DNA of 64,000 nucleotides. It comes from Brachyhypopomus gauderio (Eukaryota; Chordata; Actinopteri; Gymnotiformes; Hypopomidae). The stretch covers positions 186,001 to 250,000 of the forward strand of contig NW_027506977.1 in the NCBI RefSeq assembly GCF_052324685.1, read 5' to 3'. Positions 26,144 to 35,130 of the stretch are shown one piece after another. Below the pieces are notes generated by a model that saw only the letters and a list, made by a program, of their open reading frames with translations, did not search any database and was not told where the DNA came from. The translations under genes and the position numbers were made by a program. How positions within the stretch are numbered: the stretch's first letter is position 1; each line of letters opens with the position of its first letter.

Positions 26144-26397
26144 TGTGACGCTGGGTGCGAGGCAAAGGACGAGACAGGAATCCAGATCTCAGACACGAAT
26201 AAGTGCTGTTAGCGCACATATAACATACACATGATCACACGGAGAATGTGTAGACTCAGACAACGACGAGCAAAGGACACTGCGCGAAACCACATAAGCC
26301 CCATGTGATTATGAGACGAGCCACAGGTGAGATGAATCAGCACAAGACACAACCGCACCCACAGAGAACCACAGACGCAGACTAGGAGACGTAGAAC
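26144..26397 (-). repeat. 5' LTR remnant of the minus-strand gag-only element
   Basis: Reads TGTGACGCTGGGTGCGAGGC on the plus strand, the same end as the 19291 LTR. It matches that LTR through the CGACGAGCAAAGGACAC and GACTAGGAGACGTAG blocks, then stops abruptly where unrelated coding sequence begins (about 26398). Its outer end has been lost. Confidence 0.75.
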
Positions 26398-26406
26398 AAC
26401 AATGAC

Positions 26407-27310
26407 TGTTTTTTGCCAAGTTGGGGAAAACTGTGAAAGGATTTGTTCATTGTATAGTAGCAGACAATCTTGGGGCCCACAGTATTGCAGGTTTTGTGGA
26501 AAATTTTTCAGGTAAATATGTTTGCAGATTTTGTACAGCAGAAAATGCAGATATACAAACCAAAGAAGTCAGGTCAGGAGTGTTTTGCCTAAGAAGCAGT
26601 GTTCTTCATACTTCTCATCTCAAAGCTATTGAAGAAAATTCATTTCCTACTCATTTTGGTGTAAAAAGGAAATGTGTGCTGTCAGAAAATCTGTCCTATT
26701 TTAGTGTGACACAGAGTTTCCCCCCAGATATAGTTCATGATCTCTTTGAAGGAATTATCTCTGTTGAAATTGCTCTGTGTCTTACAAAGCTAATTTCTAA
26801 AAAATATTTTACATTATCTGAACTGAATGAAGCAATAGCCACATTTCCAAGTGGACTGATAAGACAAACCGTCCCCATTCTGTGCCCCTCACCTTCACAA
26901 CAAAGAAAACAATCGGAGGAAATGCACATGAAAATTGGAGCCTCTTGAGATTTCTTCCTTTCTTGATCGGAACCAGAGTTCCTTTAAATGAACCAGCATG
27001 GGAGGTCCTCTGTGAATTAAAGGACTTGTTGTTGCACCTTTTCACACTGAGGAGTCTATTTCCTATCTTGACTTCAAGATCGGAACACAGGACAGTACTT
27101 CAAGAAGTTTTTCCTGTTGGAAAAATACTGCCTAAACATCATTACCTGGAGCATTATCCACAGTTGATACGCTAGTGTGGCCCCCTTGTTGCACTATGGA
27201 CTATGAGATTTGAAGCAAGTTTCTTCAAAAGAGTAATCCGTCATACAAACTGTTATAAAAATGTACTGTATTCGTTAGCTCAGAGGCATCAATTTCAGGC
27301 TGCCCATTAT
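26407..27310 (+). pseudogene. Transposase-like protein of a fish-amplified family, broken
   Basis: The first block (26421-26880) reads VADNLGAHSIAGFVENFSGK, a CRFC pair, and FPPDIVHDLFEGII. The second block in another frame (from about 26882) reads GGNAHENWSLLRFLPFLIG and LPKHHYLEHYPQLIR, followed by a stop at 27174 and further coding-like sequence to about 27310. This is the HDLFEG / HENW / EHYPQL arrangement of uncharacterised fish proteins related to CACTA/KDZ-type transposases. The 5' part is missing; there is at least one frameshift and one stop. The superfamily is my inference; the family resemblance is firmer. Confidence 0.65.
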
Positions 27311-27317
27311 CTGTATC

Positions 27318-27570
27318 CAGGGTTCTCAAGTCTCACGCATTGAGCGTGTAACACACGCATTTGACCGTCTTCACACGCTCACATGCCACACCTCCGATTT
27401 CACACGGCGAGAAAAAAAATCTAGTTTATTTACCTCCGATCCATATCTATGTCGCCCTCCACTGGCGATCGATCGCGATATGCAACGTATACAACCACCC
27501 CCCCCCCCCCCCCGCTCAACAGCTGACGTTCGCCACATACCCCCCCGCCCCCGCTCAACAATTAACGTTT
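27318..27570. mobile_element. MITE-like repeat with C-rich minisatellite
   Basis: Starts CAGGGTTCTCAAGTCTCACG and matches 24630-24890 over CACGCATTGAG, CACACGCATTTGAC, CCAGTTTATTTACCTC-type and GGCGATCGATCGCGATAT blocks. It ends in a C-rich block of two GCTCAACARYTNACGTT units at 27490-27570. The right border is not determined. Confidence 0.6.
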
Positions 27571-27728
27571 TAATTGCTTCTAAACTATTTCAATTCTTAT
27601 AAAACGGGCAGATATTTTATAGTATGTGATATAACTTTGCAACAGACTATCAACTTAGATTTCAGATTTGAATTACGTTGCATTTAAAACAGATTTCTTT
27701 AAATGGTTCATTGTACATTTTGTACACC

Positions 27729-27895
27729 CATTCCTGGTTCTGCAGATCTACCCCCTACAGAGTTTAGCTCTAACCTTGATCTAACACATTTGATCCAGGT
27801 AATGAGGGGCTTCAGAGGCAACTGAATATCAGGTGTGTTGGATCCGATCTCTTCAAGGTGGTAGATACCCAGGGCCAGGTTTGAGCAACCTTGCT
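27729..27895. mobile_element. Palindromic MITE relic
   Basis: TCCTGGTTCTGCAGATCTAC ... GGTGTGTTGGATC ... GGTAGAT.CCCAGGGCCAGG. This is the loose foldback layout of a very common fish MITE family. The ends are eroded and no duplication was found. Confidence 0.45.
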
Positions 27896-28156
27896 ATAAG
27901 TTGTAAAATTAAATGGGAAGTTTCATATTTCACATTTGAGTGAAATGTATTGATGTTTGAACACTAACTGATTTTTCAACCTCAATTACCTGATTTAAAT
28001 TTTTTTTAAAGGCAGTAAAACAAAAAGCATTTGTTGTGACTACTGGATTTGCTATATTAAGAACACCTTTAGGATTTGTTTTAGGTCTGGATGCACAATA
28101 TTGTCTAGAAAAAGTGTGCTTTTTACTCTAACTTTATAAATGAACTACTTAATTCT

Positions 28157-28551
28157 TGTCAGGAATGCCACCTGATCTTCCTTAATCAACCTCACCTGCC
28201 CCTCATTACCACGCCCCCTTCAGCCTTACTTAAGCACTTCACCAGCACATCTCAGTTGCGAAGTATTGCCGACTCATGCCGCGTACCAAGCCTTTCTATA
28301 TCCTGTCTGCTCTCCTGTGTCCTGACCCTCGCTTACGTCCCCGACCTTGTCTCCTGCCTAATCCCTCTGTACCTCCTGACTTCTGCTCCCCCGGTATGAC
28401 CCTGGACCGTCCTGACCACACCAAGAAAACGCTGTTACTACTGATCCTAGTACTCGTGATTCACCTGCCTGTGTTTGTACCAGTGTCTCATTTCAATAAA
28501 AGCGGTGTTCTTCCGCATTTGGATCCCTCTCTGCCTGTTCAATACGTTACA
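28157..28551 (+). repeat. Solo LTR
   Basis: A 395-bp unit starting TGTCAGG and ending CGTTACA, flanked by identical 5-bp ATTCT (28152-28156 and 28552-28556). It contains an AATAAA at about 28494. Produced by LTR-LTR recombination of a gypsy-type element (inferred). Confidence 0.85.
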
Positions 28552-28967
28552 ATTCTTGTTTTGATAAAGTCTTTTAGACAGGTACAGTTTGCTCAAATGT
28601 GAAAAAAGGTTAATTTAACCTTCTGAAACAGGTTTTGCCCTTTATTGCAGGTCTTGCGTTATGATATTAGGGGAAAAAACCTTTCATTGCAATGTATTTT
28701 TTCAGTGATAATTAGGGGTGTATTCAACTAAGGATTTTCATAGTCGAATCTGATTCGTCAGCTTTTCCCTTTAGTCGACTAATAGTCGAATCGGGTTTAT
28801 TTTTATTTATTTTTTATTTAGAGCACCTTAAACGGGATCCCGTTCTCGTTCAGGACTTTTTTCCTCTTAAAAGTAAAAACCTAAAACACTCAGATAAATG
28901 AATAAACATGGTAGGTTGGCTTTATTCAGTTTTTATTTATTTACTTATTTATTTTTTAATGAAACGT

Positions 28968-29298
28968 TGTCACGTTGAGGACCCCGGCGCCTCCCTTTTG
29001 GGCGTGTGTTAACGTTGTCCACGTGCTTTGTCTGTGTCAGTGAATCTCCGTGGTTATGGTTATGTCGTGTGATAATCTGTCTCACCTGTGAATCGTCTCG
29101 TAATCACGTGGGACTAATGTGGTTTGTCTATTTAATGTGCGTTCGCGCAGTGTCCTGTGCTCATCGTTGTCTAGAGTCTACAGGTTTCTGTGTGAATGTT
29201 TCAGTGTTACTCGTGCGCTATTGCGCAATCTCTGTTAAAAATTTAAGTGACCAACAGAAAGCGAGGATTCTCATCCTTCGCCCTGCCCGAGCATCACA
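28968..29298 (+). repeat. Solo LTR related to the 19291-26397 element
   Basis: Starts TGTCACGTTGAGGACC and ends GCATCACA, flanked by AACGT and AACAT (one mismatch). It shares CTCGTAATCACGTGGG, GTGCGTTCGCGCAGTGTCC and the CATCGTTGTCTAGAGTC block with the minus-strand element's LTRs, but is clearly diverged. Confidence 0.7.
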
Positions 29299-29469
29299 AA
29301 CATTAGAGAACATTAACCGTCAGTGCGCATTGCGCATATCGAAGTGTCAGACAGGCACTGTGCAAAATGTCAAAAATATTTTAAATAAAATATGCCTGCC
29401 TGAAAATATAAAAAAATTGCCACACAACAGCAAAAAAATATAAGGAAAGGTTCAAGTAACGGGGTTTAA

Positions 29470-29964
29470 TGTCACGCCCAGCTCCGCCCTCCTCCCTTGT
29501 CCCGCCTTGTTTCCCTGTTGCCTTAGTCCTTTCTGTCTGTCACACCCACGTCTTTAGTATTTCCACCTGTGTCTCGTTTCTCCTCCTTGTTTTCTGTGTA
29601 TTTAGGTTCTTTGTTTCTCTGTGTTCAAGCATTGTGTTCCGCTATTTCTTGTCTAGTTAATGCCCTAGTTCCTGTCTTGGTTTGTGTTTTACATTGTAGC
29701 CTGCTCATGTCCTTAGCTCTGTAGCCCTCCTTGTTACGTATGTGTGCACTGGGTTCGTTTTCCATTGTTTATCTATTGTAGTATTGGTTCTTGTTAAGTA
29801 TTCCCCGTATGAGTGTTGTCTGGTTGGCTATGGTTTGGTTCCTTCTGTTTTGCGTTTCTGGTTCTCTCCCTGGGCTCTGTGTATTGTAGGTAGTTTGGTC
29901 ATCTTTTGAATAAATTAGTTAAATTCCTGCGTTTGCGTCATGCCTGCCCGTCGAAATCGTTACA
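29470..29964 (+). repeat. 5' LTR (495 bp) of the gag-only element
   Basis: TGTCACGCCCAGCTCC ... CGAAATCGTTACA. Same as the 3' LTR except for a 160-bp deletion just after GTATTTAGGTTC. It contains AATAAA at about 29909. Confidence 0.93.
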
Positions 29965-29966
29965 GA

Positions 29967-32636
29967 ATGACCGACCCTAGTAATGCAACGCAGCAGGTGA
30001 ATCTTTCCCGGGACTATTTGTGTGTACACCGCGGCAGTGGTAACCAGTTACAACGGAGGTTAGAGACCCTACAGTCATTCCTAGATAAAGATTCTCGTGG
30101 TAACCCCATCTCCTTGCCTTCCCTTGCCCGTTGCCCTGACGTGTACAGTGGCTTATATTCATCCGCCGACCATTTTATTCGCCAATGTAACACGTACATT
30201 CGGTTGCTCACCTGTCCCTCTCCACCGGAGTATGTCTTGGTTTTGTTTATCAGATCCTTACTAACCGACAAGGCACTTGAGTGGGCAGATATAATCTTAA
30301 CGACTCGAGGAGAGGAAGCCTGGTCTGTAGAGGGGTTTGGCACCCTGATGCGTCTTCGGTTTGCATCGGGTGTACTCCAGTTCGTCTCACCCCAAGGACC
30401 GAATTGTAATGCAGCGGTGCTCCCCAAGGAAAATTTTGGGGTGGGCTGTGCCCTGATGCACTGCCCCCTCGTGGCCAAGGTATTTGATCCCATCCACCAT
30501 GTGAGGGGTATCAGTGGCCTGAGGCTCACACCCTCGAAGGTCTCCACGCCCGCATACCAGGCCCAGGTCTCCACGCCCGCCTGCCCGGCCCAGGTCTCCA
30601 CGCCCGCCTGCCCGGCCCAGGTCTCCACGCCCGCCTGCCCGGCCCAGGTCTCCACACCGCAGCCAAGCAGTCTGGCGGCTCCTGATGATGTCTGCCCGGC
30701 TGCTCCGCCCCCGGACGACGACGTCTGCCCGGCTGCTCCGCCCCCGGACGAAGACGTCTGCCCGGCTGCTCCGCCCCCGGGCGAAGACGTCTGCCCGGCT
30801 GCTCCGCCCCCAGACGAAGACGTCTGCCCGGCTGCTCCGCCCCCTGGCGACGACGCCTGCCCGGCTGCTCCGCCCCCTGGCGACGACGCCTGCCCGGCTG
30901 CTCCGCCCCCTGGCGACGACGCCTGCCCGGCTGCTCCGCCCCCTGGCGACGACGCCGTCTCTGCGTCTCCGCCCCCTGCAGACGACGCCGTCTCTGCGTC
31001 TCCGCCCCCTGCAGACGACGCCGTCTCTGCGTCTCCGGCTCCTGCAGACGACGCCGTCTCTGCGTCTCCGGCTCCTGCAGACGACGCCGTCTCTGCGTCT
31101 CCGGCTCCTGCAGACGACGCCGTCTCTGCGTCTCCGGCTCCTGCAGACGACGCCGTCTCTGCGTCTCCGGCTCCTGCAGACAACACTGGCCCTGCGTTCC
31201 TGCCTGCTCCAGACGACGCCTGCCCGGTGTCTCCTACTCCAGACGACGCCTGCCCGGTGTCTCCTACTCCAGACGACGCCTGCCCGGTGTCTCCTACTCC
31301 AGACGACGCCTGCCCGGTGTCTCCTACTCCAGACGACGCCTGCCCGGTGTCTCCTACTCCAGACGACGCCTGCCCGGTGTCTCCTACTCCAGACGACGCC
31401 TGCCCGGCGTCCCCGACCGCTCCAGACGACGCCTGCCCGGCGTCCCCGACCGCTCCAGACGACGCCTGCCCGGCGTCCCCGGCCCCAGACGACGCCTGCC
31501 CGGCGTCCCCGGCCCCAGACGACGCCTGCCCGGCGTCCCCGGCCCCAGACGACGCCTACCCGGCGTCCCCGGCCCCAGACGACGCCTGCCCGGCGTCCCC
31601 TGCATCCCCGGCCCCTGACGACGCCGTCCCGGCGTCCCCTGCATCCCCGGCTCCTGATGACGCCGTCCCGGCCTCCCCAGCTCCTCTACCTTCTGACAAC
31701 GTCTCACTGGTGGTCCTGCCTGTGGCTACGCCACTTGTGACCATCTCACGGACCCAGTCTCCTCCAGCCGTCTCCTCGCCGGCCTCAATGCCCCTGAACA
31801 CCTCCTCACTGGCCCCAATGCTTTCCCTAGACAATGCCCAGAGAGGGTTACCTACAGCTCCTGGCCCTGCAACCCCGAGGGGGTTGTCCACGGCCCATCC
31901 GCCGGACCTACCTGTCCCCGTGGATCTTCCTCCGGCTCTGCCAGCTCTTACGGACAATCCTCGGTCTGCACAGGCCCCCACAATGACTGCCTTGCCCGCA
32001 TGTGGGTCTGGGACTGATTCGGTGCCTGTTTTGTGTAATGCTACTCCCTGTGTTGGTCCTGTTCTGCGCTTACCTATGTTCCCTTTGTTGCCCTGTTCCG
32101 TTCCTGGTTTCCTGTTGGTGCCTGTCCCTGTGTGCGTTTTTGTTCGTGTCCACGTGCCCGTCCCTGTGTCTGTCTTTGGAGGCTTTCTCCAGGTCCCTGT
32201 GCCTGTATCTGTCCCCCAGGTCATCACCCACTTTGTTCCCGTCCCTGTCTCCGTCATCCTCCACCTATTTGCCTCTGTGTCCCAGTCTCCCCAAGTGTCC
32301 AGTCCTGTGCCCTCGGCCCCATCCTGTCCGATCCCCTCGGTTCCGCCTCCTGTACCTGTCCCCGGTCCTGTCCCATCTTGTTCTGTTCCCGTGTCCCTGC
32401 CGATTCCTGGTCCTCCCTTGGGTTTGGCCCGTAGTTCCTTGCCCCTGTCCTGCCCTGTGCCTGTTGCCCCTACCTCGCCCCTTGGTTCCCCTCGGCGGCC
32501 CGCTTATTGTGTCTCTGGTGTCTGTTCTCCCCTCCCTGTTTTGGCGTGCTCCGGAGTTGCACGCCTTGAGGGGGGGCTCTGTCACGCCCAGCTCCGCCCT
32601 CCTCCCTTGTCCCGCCTTGTTTCCCTGTTGCCTTAG
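29967..32636 (+). CDS. Gag-like protein with long Pro/Asp-rich repeat
   Basis: About 889 residues from the ATG just past the 5' LTR (an in-frame ATG inside the LTR, at 29940, would add 9). Residues up to about 190 look gag-like (CNTYIRLLTCPSPPEYVLVL, TDKALEWADIILTTRGEEAW), a matrix/capsid-type region of gypsy elements. Then come tandem blocks: 4 x VSTPACPAQ-type (27 bp), 8 x CPAAPPPxDD-type (33 bp), 7 x VSASPxPADDA (33 bp), 6 x CPVSPTPDDA (30 bp) and mixed CPASPAPDDA units. The C-terminal third is Val/Pro-rich. It stops inside the 3' LTR at 32636. There is no zinc knuckle. It is probably the structural protein of a non-autonomous element; the role of the repeats is unknown. Confidence 0.75.
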   Translation: MTDPSNATQQVNLSRDYLCVHRGSGNQLQRRLETLQSFLDKDSRGNPISLPSLARCPDVYSGLYSSADHFIRQCNTYIRLLTCPSPPEYVLVLFIRSLLTDKALEWADIILTTRGEEAWSVEGFGTLMRLRFASGVLQFVSPQGPNCNAAVLPKENFGVGCALMHCPLVAKVFDPIHHVRGISGLRLTPSKVSTPAYQAQVSTPACPAQVSTPACPAQVSTPACPAQVSTPQPSSLAAPDDVCPAAPPPDDDVCPAAPPPDEDVCPAAPPPGEDVCPAAPPPDEDVCPAAPPPGDDACPAAPPPGDDACPAAPPPGDDACPAAPPPGDDAVSASPPPADDAVSASPPPADDAVSASPAPADDAVSASPAPADDAVSASPAPADDAVSASPAPADDAVSASPAPADNTGPAFLPAPDDACPVSPTPDDACPVSPTPDDACPVSPTPDDACPVSPTPDDACPVSPTPDDACPVSPTPDDACPASPTAPDDACPASPTAPDDACPASPAPDDACPASPAPDDACPASPAPDDAYPASPAPDDACPASPASPAPDDAVPASPASPAPDDAVPASPAPLPSDNVSLVVLPVATPLVTISRTQSPPAVSSPASMPLNTSSLAPMLSLDNAQRGLPTAPGPATPRGLSTAHPPDLPVPVDLPPALPALTDNPRSAQAPTMTALPACGSGTDSVPVLCNATPCVGPVLRLPMFPLLPCSVPGFLLVPVPVCVFVRVHVPVPVSVFGGFLQVPVPVSVPQVITHFVPVPVSVILHLFASVSQSPQVSSPVPSAPSCPIPSVPPPVPVPGPVPSCSVPVSLPIPGPPLGLARSSLPLSCPVPVAPTSPLGSPRRPAYCVSGVCSPLPVLACSGVARLEGGLCHAQLRPPPLSRLVSLLP
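30540..31690 (+). repeat. Coding minisatellite of 27-, 30- and 33-bp units
   Basis: Over 1.1 kb of in-frame tandem units, all multiples of three: GTCTCCACGCCCGCCTGCCC, then GACGTCTGCCCGGCTGCTCC, then GACGCCGTCTCTGCGTCTCC, then GACGCCTGCCCGGTGTCTCC types. Another plus frame (30685-31740) and a minus frame (31186-30014) also stay open across it, as expected when units are multiples of three; those frames are shadows. Confidence 0.93.
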
Positions 32637-33234
32637 TCCTTTCTGTCTGTCACACCCACGTCTTTAGTATTTCCACCTGTGTCTCGTTTCTCCTCCTTGT
32701 TTTCTGTGTATTTAGGTTCCCCTGCCCCATTCCTCCTGGTCGGTCATTGTTTGTATATTCTCCAGGTCTCCTTGCTTCTTTGCCTTGCTCTCCCTCCTGT
32801 TGCTACTTTATGTTTCGTGTGTTTTGCAGTCCCGGTTGTTTCGTTCCTTGGTGGTATGTTTTCTGTGTGTTTTAGCTCCTTTGTTTCTCTGTGTTCAAGC
32901 ATTGTGTTCCGCTATTTCTTGTCTAGTTAATGCCCTAGTTCCTGTCTTGGTTTGTGTTTTACATTGTAGCCTGCTCATGTCCTTAGCTCTGTAGCCCTCC
33001 TTGTTACGTATGTGTGCACTGGGTTCGTTTTCCATTGTTTATCTATTGTAGTATTGGTTCTTGTTAAGTATTCCCCGTATGAGTGTTGTCTGGTTGGCTA
33101 TGGTTTGGTTCCTTCTGTTTTGCGTTTCTGGTTCTCTCCCTGGGCTCTGTGTATTGTAGGTAGTTTGGTCATCTTTTGAATAAATTAGTTAAATTCCTGC
33201 GTTTGCGTCATGCCTGCCCGTCGAAATCGTTACA
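32580..33234 (+). repeat. 3' LTR (655 bp) of the gag-only element
   Basis: TGTCACGCCCAGCTCC ... CGAAATCGTTACA, the full-length form including the 160 bp missing from the 5' LTR. It follows directly on the G-rich polypurine tract. Confidence 0.93.
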
Positions 33235-33327
33235 TTTAAAAGCAAACAACAACAAAAAATGTATAGGCCTACTTGCCGAGACGCGACGAGACGACACGAC
33301 TGAAACGGCAAACGTTTTTTTTCGCCT

Positions 33328-33462
33328 TGCGCGTTTTAAATTGTATGCCATGTTGGTTGTTGTCGTGTGAAATGAAAGACATTGATGACATAACTTGCAC
33401 TTTACTTTGTTTGATTCATCTTTATGTTTTTCAAAATACTTTTGAAGTTTTTTAGTAGCCAT
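33328..33462 (-). pseudogene. BED zinc-finger exon of the large hAT
   Basis: Reads MATKKLQKYFEKHKDES, then VKCKLCHQCLSFH and TTTTNMAYNLKRA. The CxxC pair and the TTN-MxxNL helix of a BED finger are visible. The original start of the hAT transposase is on this strand. The rest of the transposase is not recognisable and is probably lost or split by the LTR insertions. Confidence 0.7.
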
Positions 33463-33707
33463 TATAATCTCGGCAGATGCTGCGCGTATGCTGCGCGTAT
33501 TCTGTAGCGTGTTCAGCTCCGCTCGTTTGGATTGTGCAACAGCAGGGTGTGATTTATGAATGTGTAGTAAGGAAGATGCCTATTGTTAATGCGCAAACAT
33601 AATTTTTAAATATTTACTAACAGAAATTAGGATGATTTTATTTGACAAAAGGCTATATATAACGAAAACAAAAACATTTCATGTAACAACTAATGCTTAG
33701 TTGTATC

Positions 33708-34300
33708 TGTTGAGAAAATAAGTTCTTGCTTAGCAATAACATTAGCAAAAGTATATTTTGCTCATCAATGAAATGGATATTAAAATTAGATATAACTATT
33801 AATTAGATAAATAATTGCTGCCTTAAACTATTAGTTTATACGTAATCTTAAGAAGGGCCTCACAAGGGGCCATATAGCATATTGTTGGATCAGAGAACAG
33901 TTTGGTCTATAGGGAGTGAAGTGTCTGTAGAATATGTTCTATACTGATAAGCTCCACAGAAGGTGACTTGCACCAACTGCCTGTAAGGACATCCTATTAG
34001 GTTGGGACACAGTGGACATGAAATAATGCAGAGTCATGCATGTAGGTTGAGAACTCTAACTATGACCATGCAAGAGCACTGAGGGGGTGGAGCCATACCA
34101 TATATAACTTACATGTTACTAGTAACTTTCAGATCTCTCTGGTGTACATGTTTGGTGTGTGTGAGATCTCCAGAGATATCTCTGTTTTAATAAAGGCCTT
34201 TTTGTTATTGCTATAATTTTGGTGTGTTGTTCCTACTATCTCTTTCCCATCAAACGAACACGCTGGGCTAAAGTGGTTGATAGAAGTTAAAGCCCCAACA
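33708..34300 (+). repeat. 5' LTR of the provirus
   Basis: 593 bp, TGTTGAGAAAATAAG ... AGCCCCAACA. A TATATAA box lies at 34101-34107 and a poly(A) signal AATAAA at 34189-34194, a normal U3/R/U5 order. It differs from the 3' LTR at a single base that I could find (AAGGACATCC versus AAGGACACCC). Confidence 0.96.
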
Positions 34301-34301
34301 A

Positions 34302-34323
34302 TTTGGTGACCTCCCGACGTGAT
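34302..34323 (+). promoter_or_regulatory. Primer-binding site, tRNA-Trp type with 2-nt insertion
   Basis: Just inside the 5' LTR, TTTGGTGACC and then CCCGACGTGAT, separated by about two extra bases relative to the complement of the 3' end of tRNA-Trp. Trp primer use is known in some retroviruses. If the insertion is real, primer annealing would be impaired. Confidence 0.6.
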
Positions 34324-35130
34324 GGGAAGAGAGATTTTTGGAACACATCTTCTAAAATACTGTTAGTTCATCCGAGCCGGCTCAATTAAAGGTAAAGCAG
34401 AATACCTGTTACAACAAAATGTCTGCACATTTGTATAATACCAAATTGTGATGAACTAATGGTGTTTGGTCGATGCTAAATTAAATGGCAACTTTTAATT
34501 TTTTTTATTATCTTTTTTTTGGTTTGGTTTAAAGGTAAACAAGGAAATAAAGGTAAAATATATGGTTTAAAGGTAAACAAGGAAATAAAGGTAAAAAATT
34601 TATGGTTTAAAAGGAAAAAGGAATAAGGAATAAAATAAGGTAAATCGCGTAAAGTATATTTGTACTGACAAGTGATTTTTGTTTTCCCGGGTGTGGCAAA
34701 CCCCCCCGTTTGTCTGACGAGGCGACGGTAAACCGCGGGTGGCGTCCCGTGGTAGCTGGGTCGTTGGTGTCCCGGAGCCCTGGGGTAGCCCCGAATCACC
34801 AATATTGGGACAGGATCCTGAATTGATTGAGGGTGATGCAACCTTACGGTGTCTCAGTCTGGTAACTATGGTTGAAGGCTACTTCTGGTGAGTACCGGTT
34901 TTTTATCAACTTGGCTGGTGAGGAAATATGAAATGTATGCATATTGTTTGATGTAAAATGGTTGGTTTATGGTGTTGGTTTATGTGAGTGGAAAACTTTA
35001 TAGGAACAAATGACTAGGACTTGTAAAGTAATTCATACAATTACTGTTATGTGACGTTAAAAGTATGAGTGACCAAAGCAGGACCGTGTGTCCTTAGTTG
35101 ATGTAATTGACTACAAAATGTTAGAATTTC

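Larger units (their letters stand above)
19291..26397 (-). mobile_element. Gag-only LTR retrotransposon, twice interrupted
   Basis: Minus-strand order: 5' LTR (26397-26144, outer end lost), gag-like stretch (26119-25801), a DNA-transposon insertion (25800-23740), a second gag-like stretch (23739-23075), a nest of hAT elements (23066-19787), a short tail, and the 3' LTR (19612-19291). Once the insertions are set aside, the interior is only about 1.2 kb and has no protease, RT or integrase. It must therefore have moved with enzymes from another element. A related solo LTR sits at 28968-29298. Confidence 0.75.
29470..33234 (+). mobile_element. Young gag-only LTR retrotransposon
   Basis: A 3.77-kb element with TG...CA LTRs, 5-bp duplications TTTAA (29465-29469 and 33235-33239) and a polypurine tract GAGGGGGGG at 32568-32576. 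It has a single long ORF and no protease, RT or integrase. The LTRs agree over their shared length in my reading; the 5' one lacks about 160 bp present in the 3' one. It is non-autonomous and recent. The start codon of the ORF lies 3 bp after the LTR, so any primer-binding site overlaps the beginning of the gene. Confidence 0.92.

Noticed and set aside
30014-31740. Long minus ORF of 390 residues and plus ORF of 351 residues across the repeat of the gag-only element
   Set aside because: Shadow frames kept open by tandem units whose lengths are multiples of three; the gag-like frame explains the region.
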